In this document: one piece after another, positions 24,582 through 33,359 of the stretch
Position numbering within the stretch: position 1 is the stretch's first letter
Layout: each line of letters starts with the position of its first letter
From: Oscillospiraceae bacterium
GTDB lineage: Bacteria; Bacillota; Clostridia; Oscillospirales; Ruminococcaceae
Assembly: GCA_004557855.1 (NCBI GenBank)
Contig: SFFJ01000004.1
Coordinates: 1-64,000, forward strand
DNA length: 64,000 nt
Direction of reading: 5' to 3'
Translations under genes and position numbers: made by a program
The notes under the pieces: generated by a model
The model's database searches: none
What the model was told of the DNA's origin: nothing
The model's input: only the letters and a program-made list of their open reading frames with translations

Positions 24582-24582
24582 A

Positions 24583-25197
24583 TCAATTCTCCTCCGTCTC
24601 TTTTTCTTCGGCAGGGGTCTCGGCCGTCAGCTTTCCGGCCAGCGCCGCCAGCTCCTCCGGCGAAAGGCTGTTGCGCAGCTGCTCCATCCGCTGCTCCAGG
24701 TCTCTCTGGGCCTCGGCGGCCGCATTTTTCGCCCGTTCTATGTTCTGTCTCTCGTATGCGCGCGCAAGGCCCTCGGCATATTCACGGCCGGTGGGGGCGG
24801 GCGCCACGGGGATCAAAGCCGTCAAACCGCAAAGCACCAGCACCAGCTTCAGGCAGGCGATGGCCGCCCCGTAGCTGGGGAATTCGGTATTCAGGGTAGA
24901 AAGATACATCGCCTTGTAGTCGGCAAACAGCACCACCGTGATGACGCACCAAACCAGAAAAACACCGAATGCCAGGATGAGCTTTTTGTTGCTGTTAAGG
25001 CCGCGGCGGTTGCAGAACAGGATGCCCCCGATGACCAGCAGCGCCAGCATCACCAGCTCGATGATAAGGCAGGCGGGCCAGGTGGGCAGCCCCTGCTTAA
25101 GATAGTCCCGGCACAGCACCAGGTCGCCGATGATGACCGCAAGAAACAGGATAATGGCAGCAACGAACCGGGCACGGGGCGCTCTATTATTTTCCAT
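24583..25197 (-). CDS. membrane protein with cytoplasmic coiled coil, unknown function
   Basis: 204 residues: four membrane segments in the first 130 residues, then a charged helical tail (about 145-204, rich in E, R, A and Q) that looks like a coiled coil. No known domain recognised. First gene of a two-gene operon with the 111-aa membrane protein. AGAGGTG precedes the ATG by about 8 nt. It is divergent from the 229-aa gene across a 290-nt region containing several GAATTCGG-like inverted repeats. Confidence 0.75.
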   Translation of the reverse strand: MENNRAPRARFVAAIILFLAVIIGDLVLCRDYLKQGLPTWPACLIIELVMLALLVIGGILFCNRRGLNSNKKLILAFGVFLVWCVITVVLFADYKAMYLSTLNTEFPSYGAAIACLKLVLVLCGLTALIPVAPAPTGREYAEGLARAYERQNIERAKNAAAEAQRDLEQRMEQLRNSLSPEELAALAGKLTAETPAEEKETEEN

Positions 25198-25487
25198 ATT
25201 TTACACCTCTTTCGTAGAATGACAGGCTCATTTGTAAACTTTTTGTTAAAAAATGTTGTTTTTTAACCTTTTCGATGCAAAAAACACCGGATTCGGCCGT
25301 ATTAGTGGGGGGACTTTTTCCCACCCGGCATCCGCCGAATTCAGCAAAAGTGTAGCATATGTTTTCCCGGTTGGCAAGTTTTTTCCCGAATTCGGCTTTT
25401 ATCGGCGGGACACCACGTCCCATCGTCAGCAAATAATTTACGGCGCCGGCCCCCTGCCGGACCGCCGGCTTTAAGGAGGATTTTCTC

Positions 25488-26177
25488 ATGCAATGGGTTA
25501 TTCGTATCGGTTATGCGGTGATGATTTTCGCCATCATCATGTGCTTTATTTTCAGCAAGCGGGGCGAAAAGGAAATGCGCCACATGATCGACCGCTTCGC
25601 ACAGGCTTTCTGTAAGCTTTCCAACTACGTCCTGCCGGGCGGCCGCGCGCCGAAGGCGGTTCTCGTCACCCGCAAAAAAGAGGGCGTGATGCAGGCGCTG
25701 CCTGCCGCCGAGCAGCCCGAGGAGCTGCAAAAGCTGATGAAACGGGGCACCACCCGTCATCTGCGGGAGCTGTACGGTGAAATGGAGGAGGCCAGTGCCG
25801 AGCTGTGCTTCCGCTGCCGTAAAAACCGCCGCAACCGCGAGCTGTTTGCCGACCCCATCCGGGAGATCTGCTACGTGACCGACGTGTTCCTTTCCGGCTG
25901 CGAGGATGCAAAAACCATCAGCGACCAGAACCGCATCAATGCGTTCGAGAGCTTTTATACCGACCAGCTCAAGCACCGTGCCGCTCTGCTCAAGCGCATT
26001 GCCGGTGAAAATTCCGAGCCGTTCCTCGACCTGAACGCCGACTACGATCTGGCGACGGTGGAGAAGATGGAGATGGAGGCCCGCCGCAACCGCCTTAAAA
26101 ACCAGCGGGAGGAGCAGAAGCGCAAAAAGGCCGAAAAGGCCGCCGTCAAGGCCGCCCAGAAGCAGGAGAAGCAGTAA
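25488..26177 (+). CDS. single-span membrane protein, unknown function
   Basis: 229 residues. One N-terminal membrane segment (YAVMIFAIIMCFIFSKR) anchors a soluble, highly charged, mostly helical domain. A CFRCRKNRRNRE segment near residue 107 contains a CxxC pair, and the C-terminus is a lysine/alanine/glutamine-rich coil. No family recognised. AAGGAGG lies 8 nt before the start. It is directly upstream of the tandem array that leads the PAS-AAA regulator gene. Confidence 0.75.
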   Translation: MQWVIRIGYAVMIFAIIMCFIFSKRGEKEMRHMIDRFAQAFCKLSNYVLPGGRAPKAVLVTRKKEGVMQALPAAEQPEELQKLMKRGTTRHLRELYGEMEEASAELCFRCRKNRRNRELFADPIREICYVTDVFLSGCEDAKTISDQNRINAFESFYTDQLKHRAALLKRIAGENSEPFLDLNADYDLATVEKMEMEARRNRLKNQREEQKRKKAEKAAVKAAQKQEKQ

Positions 26178-26191
26178 TCCCGCCCCGCAGT

Positions 26192-26700
26192 AAATAACCC
26201 CCGGAGGCAAAAACAGCAAACATCCCCCAACCGACCCGCCGATGCGGAAGCCCGGTTCGGGGTCACGGTAATCATCCCGCCGGAGGGGAAAAGCAAAAAA
26301 TCCCCCAACCGCCCCGCCGATGCGGAAGTCCGGTTCGGGGTCACGGTAATCATCCCCCGGGAGGAAAAAACAGCAAACACCCCCAAGCGCCCCGCCGATG
26401 CGGATAGCCGGTTCGGGGTCACGGTAACAGTTCCCCCGGGAGGGAAAAGCAAAAAATCCCCCAGCCGCCGCCCCGCTGATGCGGAAAGCCGGTTCGGGGT
26501 TACGGCAACAGTTCCCACGGGAGGGAAAAGAAAAACCCCCCAGCCGCCCCGCCGATGCGGAAAACCGGTTCGGGGCCACGGTAATCATCCCCCGGGAGGG
26601 CAAGAGCAAACACCCCAACCGCCCCGCCGATGCGGAAGTCCGGTTCGGGGTCACGGTAACAGTTCCCTCGGGAGAGGGAAAAACAGACAGGAGGAAAGGC
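26192..26700. repeat. about 78-bp tandem repeat array before PAS-AAA regulator gene
   Basis: Six full units starting at 26235, 26313, 26391, 26472, 26548 and 26623, plus a partial unit before the first; spacings are 78, 78, 81, 76 and 75 bp. Each unit holds CCCGCCGATGCGG, CCGGTTCGGGG, ACGGTAA and a purine-rich (C)GGGAGG. The last unit flows into the regulator's ribosome binding site. The unequal spacings argue against it being translated. Confidence 0.92.
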
Positions 26701-28140
26701 ATGGCCAAGCGACAACCCAGCGTTCTGCGGATGCCGGAAAACGGGGCAGGCGACCCCTTTTTCGGGCGGCAGGGCAACTGGTTCGAGGTTATTTTCGAGT
26801 CGTCCTATGACGGCATCTACATCACCGACGGCAGCGCCATTACCCTGACGCTGAATAAAAGCTACGAAACGATCAGCGGTCTGCGCAAAGAGGAAATGGT
26901 GGGCCGCAGCATGGCGGAGCTGGTGGAAAGCCGGGTCGTTTCGGTCTCCGGGACGCTGCTGGCACTGGAGCGCCGGGAGTCGGTGACGATGGAGCAGCAG
27001 TTCAAAACCGGCAAACGGGCCATCATCACCAGCACCCCCGTTTTTGATGCCCAGAGCAATATCGTCATGGTGGTCACCAATGTCCGTGACGTCACCGAGC
27101 TTTACGCCCTGAAGGAGCAGCTGGAGCAGAGCGAGGAGCGCAACCGTCAGGTCGCCGCCGAGCTGGAGGCCGCCCGCAACCATCAGGACCGCAATTTCGC
27201 CAGCCTGATTTTCCACGACAAAAATATGCACAACGTCATCAATCTGATGAACCGTGCCGCCCAGATGGAGGTCCCGGTGCTGCTGCAGGGCGAGGTCGGG
27301 GTGGGGAAGGGCGCCCTTGCGGGGTATATCCACAGCAAAAGCAAGCGCCGCAAGGAAAGCTTTGTCACCGTTCCCTGCGCCTCCCTCACCGAGGACACCA
27401 TGGTCGCCGACCTGTTCGGACTGGGGCCGGGGGTCTCCCCGGAATACCCGCAGGGCAAGATGGGGCTGCTGGAGCGTGCCAATAACGGCGTCGTCTTTTT
27501 GGATGAGGTGGAGCAGCTCAACCACGAAAGCCAAACCCGGCTGCTCTCGGTCATCCGGCGGCGGCAGCTAAAGCCGCTGGGGTACAGCGCCGATAAGCCC
27601 TGTGATATCCGCATCATCGCCTCCACCAGCGCCGACCTGCTGGCTTTGGTGCGGGAAAAACGCTTCCGCGAGGATTTATATTATGCCTTGAGCGTCCTGC
27701 CGGTGAACGTGCCGCCGCTGCGGGAACGCCGGGAGGATATCCCTTATATCGTGACGGCATATGTGGCGGAGATGAATAAAAAATATCACCAGAAAAAGCG
27801 CTTCGCCCCGGAGACCATCATTTGCATGCAAAGCTACAACTGGCCGGGGAATATACGAGAGCTGCACAATGTCATCGAACGGATGATGATCATCTCCAAA
27901 AATAACGTCATCCAGCCGGAGGAGCTGCCCATCACCACCGATATCACCGTGAGCCAGAAGGAAACCGAGGAGTATTTTGAGCAGGTGAACCTGCACAAGC
28001 TGGTGGAGCAGCTGGAGATCTCCTACATCCGGCGGGCATACAGCCGCTACGGGAATGTGCGGGATGCCGCCCGCAGCCTCGGGATGGATGCCTCCACCTT
28101 CGTGCGCAAGCGCAAAAAGATCGAGCAATCGAGGGAATAG
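26701..28140 (+). CDS. PAS-AAA+-Fis regulator lacking the sigma-54 GAFTGA loop
   Basis: 479 residues: PAS domain (about 27-135, FESSYDGIYITDGSA), short coiled coil, AAA+ domain of the NtrC class (Walker A GEVGVGKG 197-204; Walker B VVFLDEV 264-270; FREDLYYALSVLPVNVPPL; NWPGNIRELHNV), and a C-terminal Fis/TyrR-type HTH (GNVRDAARSLGMDASTFVRK). The GAFTGA loop, expected right after LFG at 238-240, is replaced by LGPGVSPEYPQG, so contact with sigma-54 is unlikely; TyrR is the known precedent. GGAGG precedes ATG 26701. Its stop codon overlaps a GTTGC-N6-GCAAC palindrome, and the 4-hydroxybutyrate operon follows. Confidence 0.9.
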   Translation: MAKRQPSVLRMPENGAGDPFFGRQGNWFEVIFESSYDGIYITDGSAITLTLNKSYETISGLRKEEMVGRSMAELVESRVVSVSGTLLALERRESVTMEQQFKTGKRAIITSTPVFDAQSNIVMVVTNVRDVTELYALKEQLEQSEERNRQVAAELEAARNHQDRNFASLIFHDKNMHNVINLMNRAAQMEVPVLLQGEVGVGKGALAGYIHSKSKRRKESFVTVPCASLTEDTMVADLFGLGPGVSPEYPQGKMGLLERANNGVVFLDEVEQLNHESQTRLLSVIRRRQLKPLGYSADKPCDIRIIASTSADLLALVREKRFREDLYYALSVLPVNVPPLRERREDIPYIVTAYVAEMNKKYHQKKRFAPETIICMQSYNWPGNIRELHNVIERMMIISKNNVIQPEELPITTDITVSQKETEEYFEQVNLHKLVEQLEISYIRRAYSRYGNVRDAARSLGMDASTFVRKRKKIEQSRE

Positions 28141-28284
28141 TTGCAAAAATGCAACAATGCGCAAAAACGCAACAAACGGTTTTTGTTCAAAAAAATTTAA
28201 CGATTTACGGAAAAACCCTTATTTCAAGCGGAAAATCGAAGGCAGATTTTTTGAAAAAATGAGCGCCTGTTGCATAAACGCAAC
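28140..28284. promoter_or_regulatory. GTTGC-N6-GCAAC operator cluster upstream of 4-hydroxybutyrate operon
   Basis: Sites at 28140-28155 (GTTGCAAAAATGCAAC), 28158-28173 (left half degenerate) and 28269-28284 (GTTGCATAAACGCAAC). The first two are 18 nt apart, the same spacing as two sites in the 23.6 kb cluster. They lie 135-280 bp upstream of the operon promoter. Confidence 0.75.
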
Positions 28285-28603
28285 GGGCGTTCTAAAATTC
28301 ACGCCGATTTCATCGAAAAAAGCGGAAAAAATGACGAAAACCCCGAAAGACGCAAAAACAAAGTGAACAAACTCATTCGGGACAATATAACGCCCCTGCC
28401 AAACTTGCGCCCGGAAGGTTTACAAGCCGAAAATGCCCCGATATAATCGAATTGTAAGCGGATGTGCGCCGCTGTGCCGAAAAATGCGATCGGCGTGCCG
28501 CTTTACTGTTAACCGCCGGGGAACCGCCTGATTGGGACAGGGAACGGGGAGCCCGGCAGAGGCTAAAGTCATAAGAAATTCTGTAATGAGGAGGATGCTT
28601 CAC
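28285..28603. other. leader region of 4-hydroxybutyrate operon
   Basis: AT-rich upstream part, the operon promoter, then a long GC-rich hairpin (about 28453-28505, AAGCGG...CCGCTT) in the untranslated leader. No sigma-54 -24/-12 motif and no gene was seen. Confidence 0.6.
28419..28447 (+). promoter_or_regulatory. promoter of 4-hydroxybutyrate operon
   Basis: TTTACA and TATAAT, 17 nt apart; leader of about 150 nt. Confidence 0.75.
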
Positions 28604-30136
28604 ATGACCGAAACCGAGAAAAAAGTTGCGGTACCGGAAGGTTTTATGACCGGTAAGTTCCCGCTGAAAAAGCGTGCTTACGGTGCAGAGCAGCCCGGTA
28701 TCAAGGTAGGCCCTTTCAAGATCCGTCTCCCCCTGATCCACCACGAGTGGTCCTGGACCGAAATGGCTGCCGCCATGTTCCTGGGCGTTGCCTGCCTGGG
28801 CGCCGGCGTTACCACCACCATGACCACCTTTGGCCTGGACGATCCCGCCAACATTGCTGCCCTCGGCTTCACCGAGAACGGTGTGTTCCTGATGGCCCTG
28901 ACCTTCGGCGTACTGAACGCCATCTGCTACTATCTGCCCTCCCTGTTGGGCGACCCCGTAGTTCCCGGCTGGATTACCCCGGCCCTGCCCCTGACGCTGA
29001 AATTCCTGCAGCAGTGGGATCTGCCGAACTACGCTACCGGACAAGTTGATCGTATCTATGCCATGATCGCCCTGCAGATGCTGGTTGCCTTGAGCTTCCT
29101 GATCATGGGCGCCACGGGTATCGGCCGTAAGCTGGTTGACGCCGTACCCATGGGTATCAAGGCCGGTATCGTTCTGGGCGCCGGCGTAACGGCTGCGGTA
29201 AACGTTTTCTCCGCCCGTATGCCCAAGGCCCCCTGGACCGTTGCCATCGCCGTACTGATGTCCTACTTCTTCCTGTTCAACCCCAGCTTTGCCCGCAAGG
29301 CTTCCAAGAGCCGCTTCTGGAATGTAGTGCGTAACCAGGGCGTAGTTCCCGCCCAGCTGTTCGCCATCATTCTGGCTCCCGTGCTGCTGCACGAGATCCC
29401 CCTGCCCCAGATTCAGTGGGGCCTGACCCCCTTGAGCTTCGGCTACGTTCTGGAGCACTTCACCATCTTCGGTCTGGGCTTCCCCGCTTGGAGCTTCTTC
29501 CTGGCGGCGATCCCCTCCGCGCTGGCTACCTACATCATCGCCTTCTCCGACTTCGTACTGGCGAAGGAAGTTGTTGCCGAGGCTACCTCTTATCGTCCTG
29601 ATGAGACCGTTATCTTCGACGCCAGCCGTTCCAACCTGGTTAGCTTCCTGCGTAACGCCATCATGTCCCTCTTTGCTCCCTGGGTTCCCATGTGCGGCCC
29701 GCTGTGGGCTTCCGGTCTGCTGACCATCACCGAGCGCTACAAGAGAGGCTACAAGACCATGCACACTTACTGGGATGGTGTATGTACCTTCCGTGCAGCT
29801 ACCGTAATCTCCGTTCTCATCCTGCCGCTGGTTACCCTCATTAAGCCCGCGTTTGCCATCTTCTTCGGCATCACCATGGGCGTTCAGGCCTTCGCCTGCG
29901 GCAACATCGGTATCCGTATGTGCACCACCGCCAATGACCGCGGCGTTGCCTGCGTTATCGCCGGTGCTCTGACCTACTTCACCCCCGGCTGGGCTCTGCT
30001 CGTCGGTATCATCGTCTGGGTCGTTGTTGACGGCTCCGAGGCAGTTATCAACCTGAAGAACCGCAAGAAGACCCCCGGTGGACCCACTCCCGAGGAGCTG
30101 GTTTTCACGGCTGAAGACAAAAAAGGCTGCTGCTAA
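28604..30136 (+). CDS. multipass permease, NCS2-like, first gene of 4-hydroxybutyrate operon
   Basis: 510 residues with about 12 membrane segments and short charged ends (KKVAVPEGFMTGKFPLKKR; ...EDKKGCC). CGNIGIRMCTTANDRG resembles the NCS2 transporter signature, but family assignment is tentative. Position at the head of the operon suggests uptake or export of a pathway acid such as 4-hydroxybutyrate, 4-aminobutyrate or succinate; this is inference. GGAGG lies 9 nt before ATG 28604. Codon use (many GTT, CGT and GTA codons) resembles that of a highly expressed gene and differs from neighbours upstream. Confidence 0.75.
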   Translation: MTETEKKVAVPEGFMTGKFPLKKRAYGAEQPGIKVGPFKIRLPLIHHEWSWTEMAAAMFLGVACLGAGVTTTMTTFGLDDPANIAALGFTENGVFLMALTFGVLNAICYYLPSLLGDPVVPGWITPALPLTLKFLQQWDLPNYATGQVDRIYAMIALQMLVALSFLIMGATGIGRKLVDAVPMGIKAGIVLGAGVTAAVNVFSARMPKAPWTVAIAVLMSYFFLFNPSFARKASKSRFWNVVRNQGVVPAQLFAIILAPVLLHEIPLPQIQWGLTPLSFGYVLEHFTIFGLGFPAWSFFLAAIPSALATYIIAFSDFVLAKEVVAEATSYRPDETVIFDASRSNLVSFLRNAIMSLFAPWVPMCGPLWASGLLTITERYKRGYKTMHTYWDGVCTFRAATVISVLILPLVTLIKPAFAIFFGITMGVQAFACGNIGIRMCTTANDRGVACVIAGALTYFTPGWALLVGIIVWVVVDGSEAVINLKNRKKTPGGPTPEELVFTAEDKKGCC

Positions 30137-30182
30137 TTAAACAATCAGTTTGACCCTGTTGATTAGGGAAGGCCCCACCCAC

Positions 30183-30278
30183 GGGAGATGAGTCAACACC
30201 GCGGTGCGCGCTCATCTCCCGGCGGGAAAAGGGAAAGATGGAGCTGACGATCCCAAGGTCAGTTCCATCTTTTCCCGC
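30183..30278 (+). other. two intercistronic stem-loops
   Basis: GGGAGATGAG / CTCATCTCCC (30183-30220) and a longer one, GCGGGAAAAG ... CTTTTCCCGC with an inner GATGGA/TCCATC stem (30222-30278). No T-tract follows, so mRNA processing or protection is more likely than termination. Confidence 0.7.
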
Positions 30279-30325
30279 GAAAGCGCGCCCACCGAAATGA
30301 GAAAAGAAAAGGGAGGTAAACCGCC

Positions 30326-31438
30326 ATGAAACTGCTTTCCATCAAACCGACCATCTATAAATACAAGACCGCCGAGGAATTCGCGAAGGAATTCAACATC
30401 GGCGCGGGTGACCTGGTAATCACCAATGAATACATCTATCAGCCCTTCTTCGGCAAGCTGAACCTCGACTGCGATGTGCTGTACCAGGAAAAATACGGCG
30501 CAGGCGAGCCCTCCGACGACATGGCAGAGGCCATGTACCGGGATATTAAAGGCGACCATAAGCGTGTTATCGCCATCGGCGGCGGTACCGTCATTGATAT
30601 TTCCAAGCTGTTTGTACTGAAAAACGTTTCCCCCATCCTCGATCTCTATGACGGCAAGGCCGAGATCGTAAAGGATAAAGAGCTGGTTCTGGTTCCCACC
30701 ACCTGCGGCACCGGCAGCGAAGTCACCAACATCGCCATTCTGGCACTGAACAGCCGCGGCACTAAGAAGGGCCTGGCTGTGGACGAGATGTATGCCGACA
30801 GCGCCGTACTGGTTCCCGAGCTGCTGAACGGCCTGCCCTTCCGCTTCTTTGCCACCAGCTCCATCGACGCCCTGATCCATGCGGTGGAATCCAGCCTTTC
30901 CCCCAAGGGCAACGAGATGACCCGCCTGTTCGGCTACAAGGCCATCGAGATGATCCTGCACGGCTACAAGAAGATCGAAGCCGAAGGCCCCGAGGCCCGT
31001 ATGCCCCTGCTGGAGGACTTCCTGATGGCTTCCCTGTATGCAGGTGTTGCCTTCGGTAACGCCGGCTGCGCTGCCGTCCACGCCATGAGCTATCCTCTGG
31101 GCGCTACCTTCCATGTGGCGCACGGCGAAAGCAACTACGCCATGTTCACCGGCGTAATGAAGAATTACATGGAGATCCGCCGCGACGGCGAGATCGAAAA
31201 GCTCAATAAGTTCATCGCCGATATCCTGGGCTGCAAGGTAGAGGACGTTTATGAGGAGCTGGAGAAGCTGCTTAATAACCTCATCCAGAAGAAGGCCCTG
31301 CATGAATACGGCATGACCCGTGAGCAGATCGAGGAGTTCACCGACAGCGTGATTGCCAACCAGGGCCGCCTGATGGCCAATAACTTTGTGGAACTGGATC
31401 GTGACCGTTTGATCAAGATCTATACCGAGCTGTACTAA
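30326..31438 (+). CDS. 4hbD: 4-hydroxybutyrate dehydrogenase (iron-type ADH)
   Basis: 370 residues, about the length of Clostridium kluyveri 4HbD. NAD site IAIGGGTVID (83-91) and metal ligands D181, H185, H252 and H266 (SSIDALIHAVES; VHAMSYPLGATFHVAHGE) of the iron-containing alcohol dehydrogenase family. It interconverts succinate semialdehyde and 4-hydroxybutyrate with NAD(H). The operon contains no succinate semialdehyde dehydrogenase (sucD), so the semialdehyde must come from elsewhere, for example from 4-aminobutyrate transamination. Good Shine-Dalgarno GGGAGG. High-expression codon use. Confidence 0.92.
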   Translation: MKLLSIKPTIYKYKTAEEFAKEFNIGAGDLVITNEYIYQPFFGKLNLDCDVLYQEKYGAGEPSDDMAEAMYRDIKGDHKRVIAIGGGTVIDISKLFVLKNVSPILDLYDGKAEIVKDKELVLVPTTCGTGSEVTNIAILALNSRGTKKGLAVDEMYADSAVLVPELLNGLPFRFFATSSIDALIHAVESSLSPKGNEMTRLFGYKAIEMILHGYKKIEAEGPEARMPLLEDFLMASLYAGVAFGNAGCAAVHAMSYPLGATFHVAHGESNYAMFTGVMKNYMEIRRDGEIEKLNKFIADILGCKVEDVYEELEKLLNNLIQKKALHEYGMTREQIEEFTDSVIANQGRLMANNFVELDRDRLIKIYTELY

Positions 31439-31496
31439 TTGCACGTAAACAGAGCCGACTAACGATGAATCCAAAGAAAGAAAGGAAGTAACGAAA

Positions 31497-32948
31497 ATGG
31501 CACTGATGACAGGCGAACAGTATATCGAAAGCATTAAGAAGATCAAAATGGAGATCTATATGTTCGGTGAGAGATACAGTAACCCCACCGAGAGCCCCAT
31601 TCTGCGTCCTTCTCTCAACTCCGTGCGTATGACCTACGACCTGGCCCAGATGCCCGAGTATGAGGACCTGATGACCGTGGTTTCCCCCTACACCGGCACC
31701 CGCGTCAACCGCTTCACCCACATCCACCAGAGCACCGAGGACCTCATCAAGAAGGTCAAGATGCAGCGGCTGTGCGGCCAGAAGACCGCCGCCTGCTTCC
31801 AGCGCTGCGTGGGTATGGATGCCTTCAACGCCCTGTTCTCCACCACCTATGAGTGCGACAAGGCCCACGGCACCAACTATCACGAGAACTTTGTGAAGTT
31901 TATGAAGTATGCCGCCGAGGCCGACCTGACCGTTGACGGCGCCATGACCGACCCCAAGGGTGACCGTTCCCTGGCCCCCCATGCCCAGGCCGATCCCGAT
32001 ATGTTCCTGCGCATTGTGGAGCGTCGTCCCGACGGTATCGTCGTTCGCGGCGCCAAGGCCCACCAGACCGGTATCTGCAACTCCCACGAGGTCATCGTAA
32101 TGCCCACCCAGTCCATGGGTCCCGATGATAAGGACTATGCGGTTTCCTTCGCCGTTCCGATGGACACCCCCGGTCTGTTCATGATCATCGGCCGCCAGAG
32201 CTGCGACACCCGTAAGCTGGAAGGCTCCGAGCTGGACGTCGGTAACTCCGAGTTCGGCGGCGTAGAGGCCCTGACCATCTTCGATAACGTATTTGTTCCC
32301 AATGATCGTATCTTCCTGTGCGGCGAGCATGAGTTTGCCGGTATGCTGGTGGAGCGCTTTGCCGGTTACCATCGTCAGAGCTACGGCGGCTGCAAGGTCG
32401 GCGTAGGCGACGTCCTCATCGGCGCTGCTGCGGTTGCCGCCGACTTCAACGGCGCTGCCAAGGCCAGCCACATCAAGGATAAGCTCATCGAGATGACCCA
32501 CCTGAACGAGACCCTGTACTGCTGCGGCATCGCCTGCTCCGCCGAGGGCCACAAGACCGAAAGCGGCAACTACATCATCGACCTGCTGCTGGCCAACGTC
32601 TGCAAACAGAACGTTACCCGCTTCCCCTATGAGATCGTCCGTCTGGCCGAGGATATCGCCGGCGGTCTGATGGTCACCGCCCCCTCCGAGAAGGATCTGC
32701 GTGACGAGAAGATCGGGCCGTACATCGATAAGTATCTGCGCGGCGTTGCCACCGTTTCCACCGAAAACCGCATGAAGATCCTGCGCCTCATCGAAAACCT
32801 CGCCCTGGGTACTGCCGCTGTCGGCTACCGCACCGAGTCCATGCACGGCGCCGGTTCTCCCCAGGCCCAGCGCATCATGATCAGCCGTCAGGGCAACCTG
32901 AACGCCAAGAAGGAGCTGGCCAAGGCGATCGCGCACATTGACGAATAA
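31497..32948 (+). CDS. abfD: 4-hydroxybutyryl-CoA dehydratase/vinylacetyl-CoA isomerase
   Basis: 483 residues, full length for AbfD. The [4Fe-4S] ligands known from C. aminobutyricum (C99, C103, H292, C299) correspond here to C100, C104 (CFQRC), H292 and C299 (YHRQSYGGC). The flavin-binding acyl-CoA-dehydrogenase-like fold is visible in HQTGICNSHEVIVMPTQSM and TVSTENRMKILRLIENLA. It dehydrates 4-hydroxybutyryl-CoA to crotonyl-CoA, the key step linking GABA/succinate to butyrate; it is oxygen-sensitive, so the host is an anaerobe. A NifU-like gene follows. Very biased, high-expression codon use. Confidence 0.96.
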   Translation: MALMTGEQYIESIKKIKMEIYMFGERYSNPTESPILRPSLNSVRMTYDLAQMPEYEDLMTVVSPYTGTRVNRFTHIHQSTEDLIKKVKMQRLCGQKTAACFQRCVGMDAFNALFSTTYECDKAHGTNYHENFVKFMKYAAEADLTVDGAMTDPKGDRSLAPHAQADPDMFLRIVERRPDGIVVRGAKAHQTGICNSHEVIVMPTQSMGPDDKDYAVSFAVPMDTPGLFMIIGRQSCDTRKLEGSELDVGNSEFGGVEALTIFDNVFVPNDRIFLCGEHEFAGMLVERFAGYHRQSYGGCKVGVGDVLIGAAAVAADFNGAAKASHIKDKLIEMTHLNETLYCCGIACSAEGHKTESGNYIIDLLLANVCKQNVTRFPYEIVRLAEDIAGGLMVTAPSEKDLRDEKIGPYIDKYLRGVATVSTENRMKILRLIENLALGTAAVGYRTESMHGAGSPQAQRIMISRQGNLNAKKELAKAIAHIDE

Positions 32949-32985
32949 GCCTCCTCAAATATTAGATAGATCCCTTTATCTCCCC

Positions 32986-33042
32986 GACGGGGCAGAGCGT
33001 GGGCGCTTTGCCTTCCCTCTGCCCCGTCCCCCCTTTGGGGGA
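32986..33042 (+). other. intercistronic stem-loops after abfD
   Basis: GACGGGGCAGAG / CTCTGCCCCGTC (32986-33027), then CCCCC-TTT-GGGGG (33028-33042), in the gap before the NifU-like gene. Confidence 0.7.
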
Positions 33043-33068
33043 ACCAATGCATAAGGAGAGACGCCGAA

Positions 33069-33359
33069 ATGCTGGATAGAATAGAAAAGGTGCTGGATGA
33101 AAAGGTACGCCCCGCCCTGAAAAACCACGATGGGGACATCAAGGTGGTGCGGGTGGAGGACGGCGTGCTGTACTTCAGGATGCTGGGACAATGCAGCAAC
33201 TGTCCCTCGGCAGTGGTGACGGCCGAAGAACTGGTGGCCCCGCCCATTCTGGAGGCGATCCCCGAGATACGGCAGGTGGTGCTGGATACCACCGTAAGCG
33301 ATGAGCTGTGGCAGGACGCCATGGAGCTGCTGCGCCGGCGCCACAACGGGGAAGCGTGA
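33069..33359 (+). CDS. NifU C-terminal-like Fe-S scaffold protein
   Basis: 96 residues matching the NifU C-terminal domain, with the CxxC pair C42/C45 (LGQCSNCPSA) and the following AEELV and IPEIRQVV segments. Such proteins hold or transfer [4Fe-4S] clusters. Placement between abfD and the CoA-transferase gene suggests a role in maturing the AbfD cluster (inference). Its stop overlaps the GTG start of the next small gene. Confidence 0.88.
   Translation: MLDRIEKVLDEKVRPALKNHDGDIKVVRVEDGVLYFRMLGQCSNCPSAVVTAEELVAPPILEAIPEIRQVVLDTTVSDELWQDAMELLRRRHNGEA

Noticed and set aside
26235..26700. Possible CRISPR or attC-like array
   Set aside because: Whole units of about 78 bp are similar, with no variable spacers and no integrase or cas gene nearby.
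25341..26777. Minus-strand 478-codon frame with repeated peptide (NRTSASAGRLGG-like)
   Set aside because: It runs across the tandem array and the 229-aa gene; unit spacings of 75, 76, 78 and 81 bp do not keep one frame consistently, and no start signal is present.
28285..28603. Sigma-54 promoter for the 4-hydroxybutyrate operon
   Set aside because: No TGGCAC-N5-TTGC(A/T) motif found; a good TTTACA-17-TATAAT promoter exists instead.
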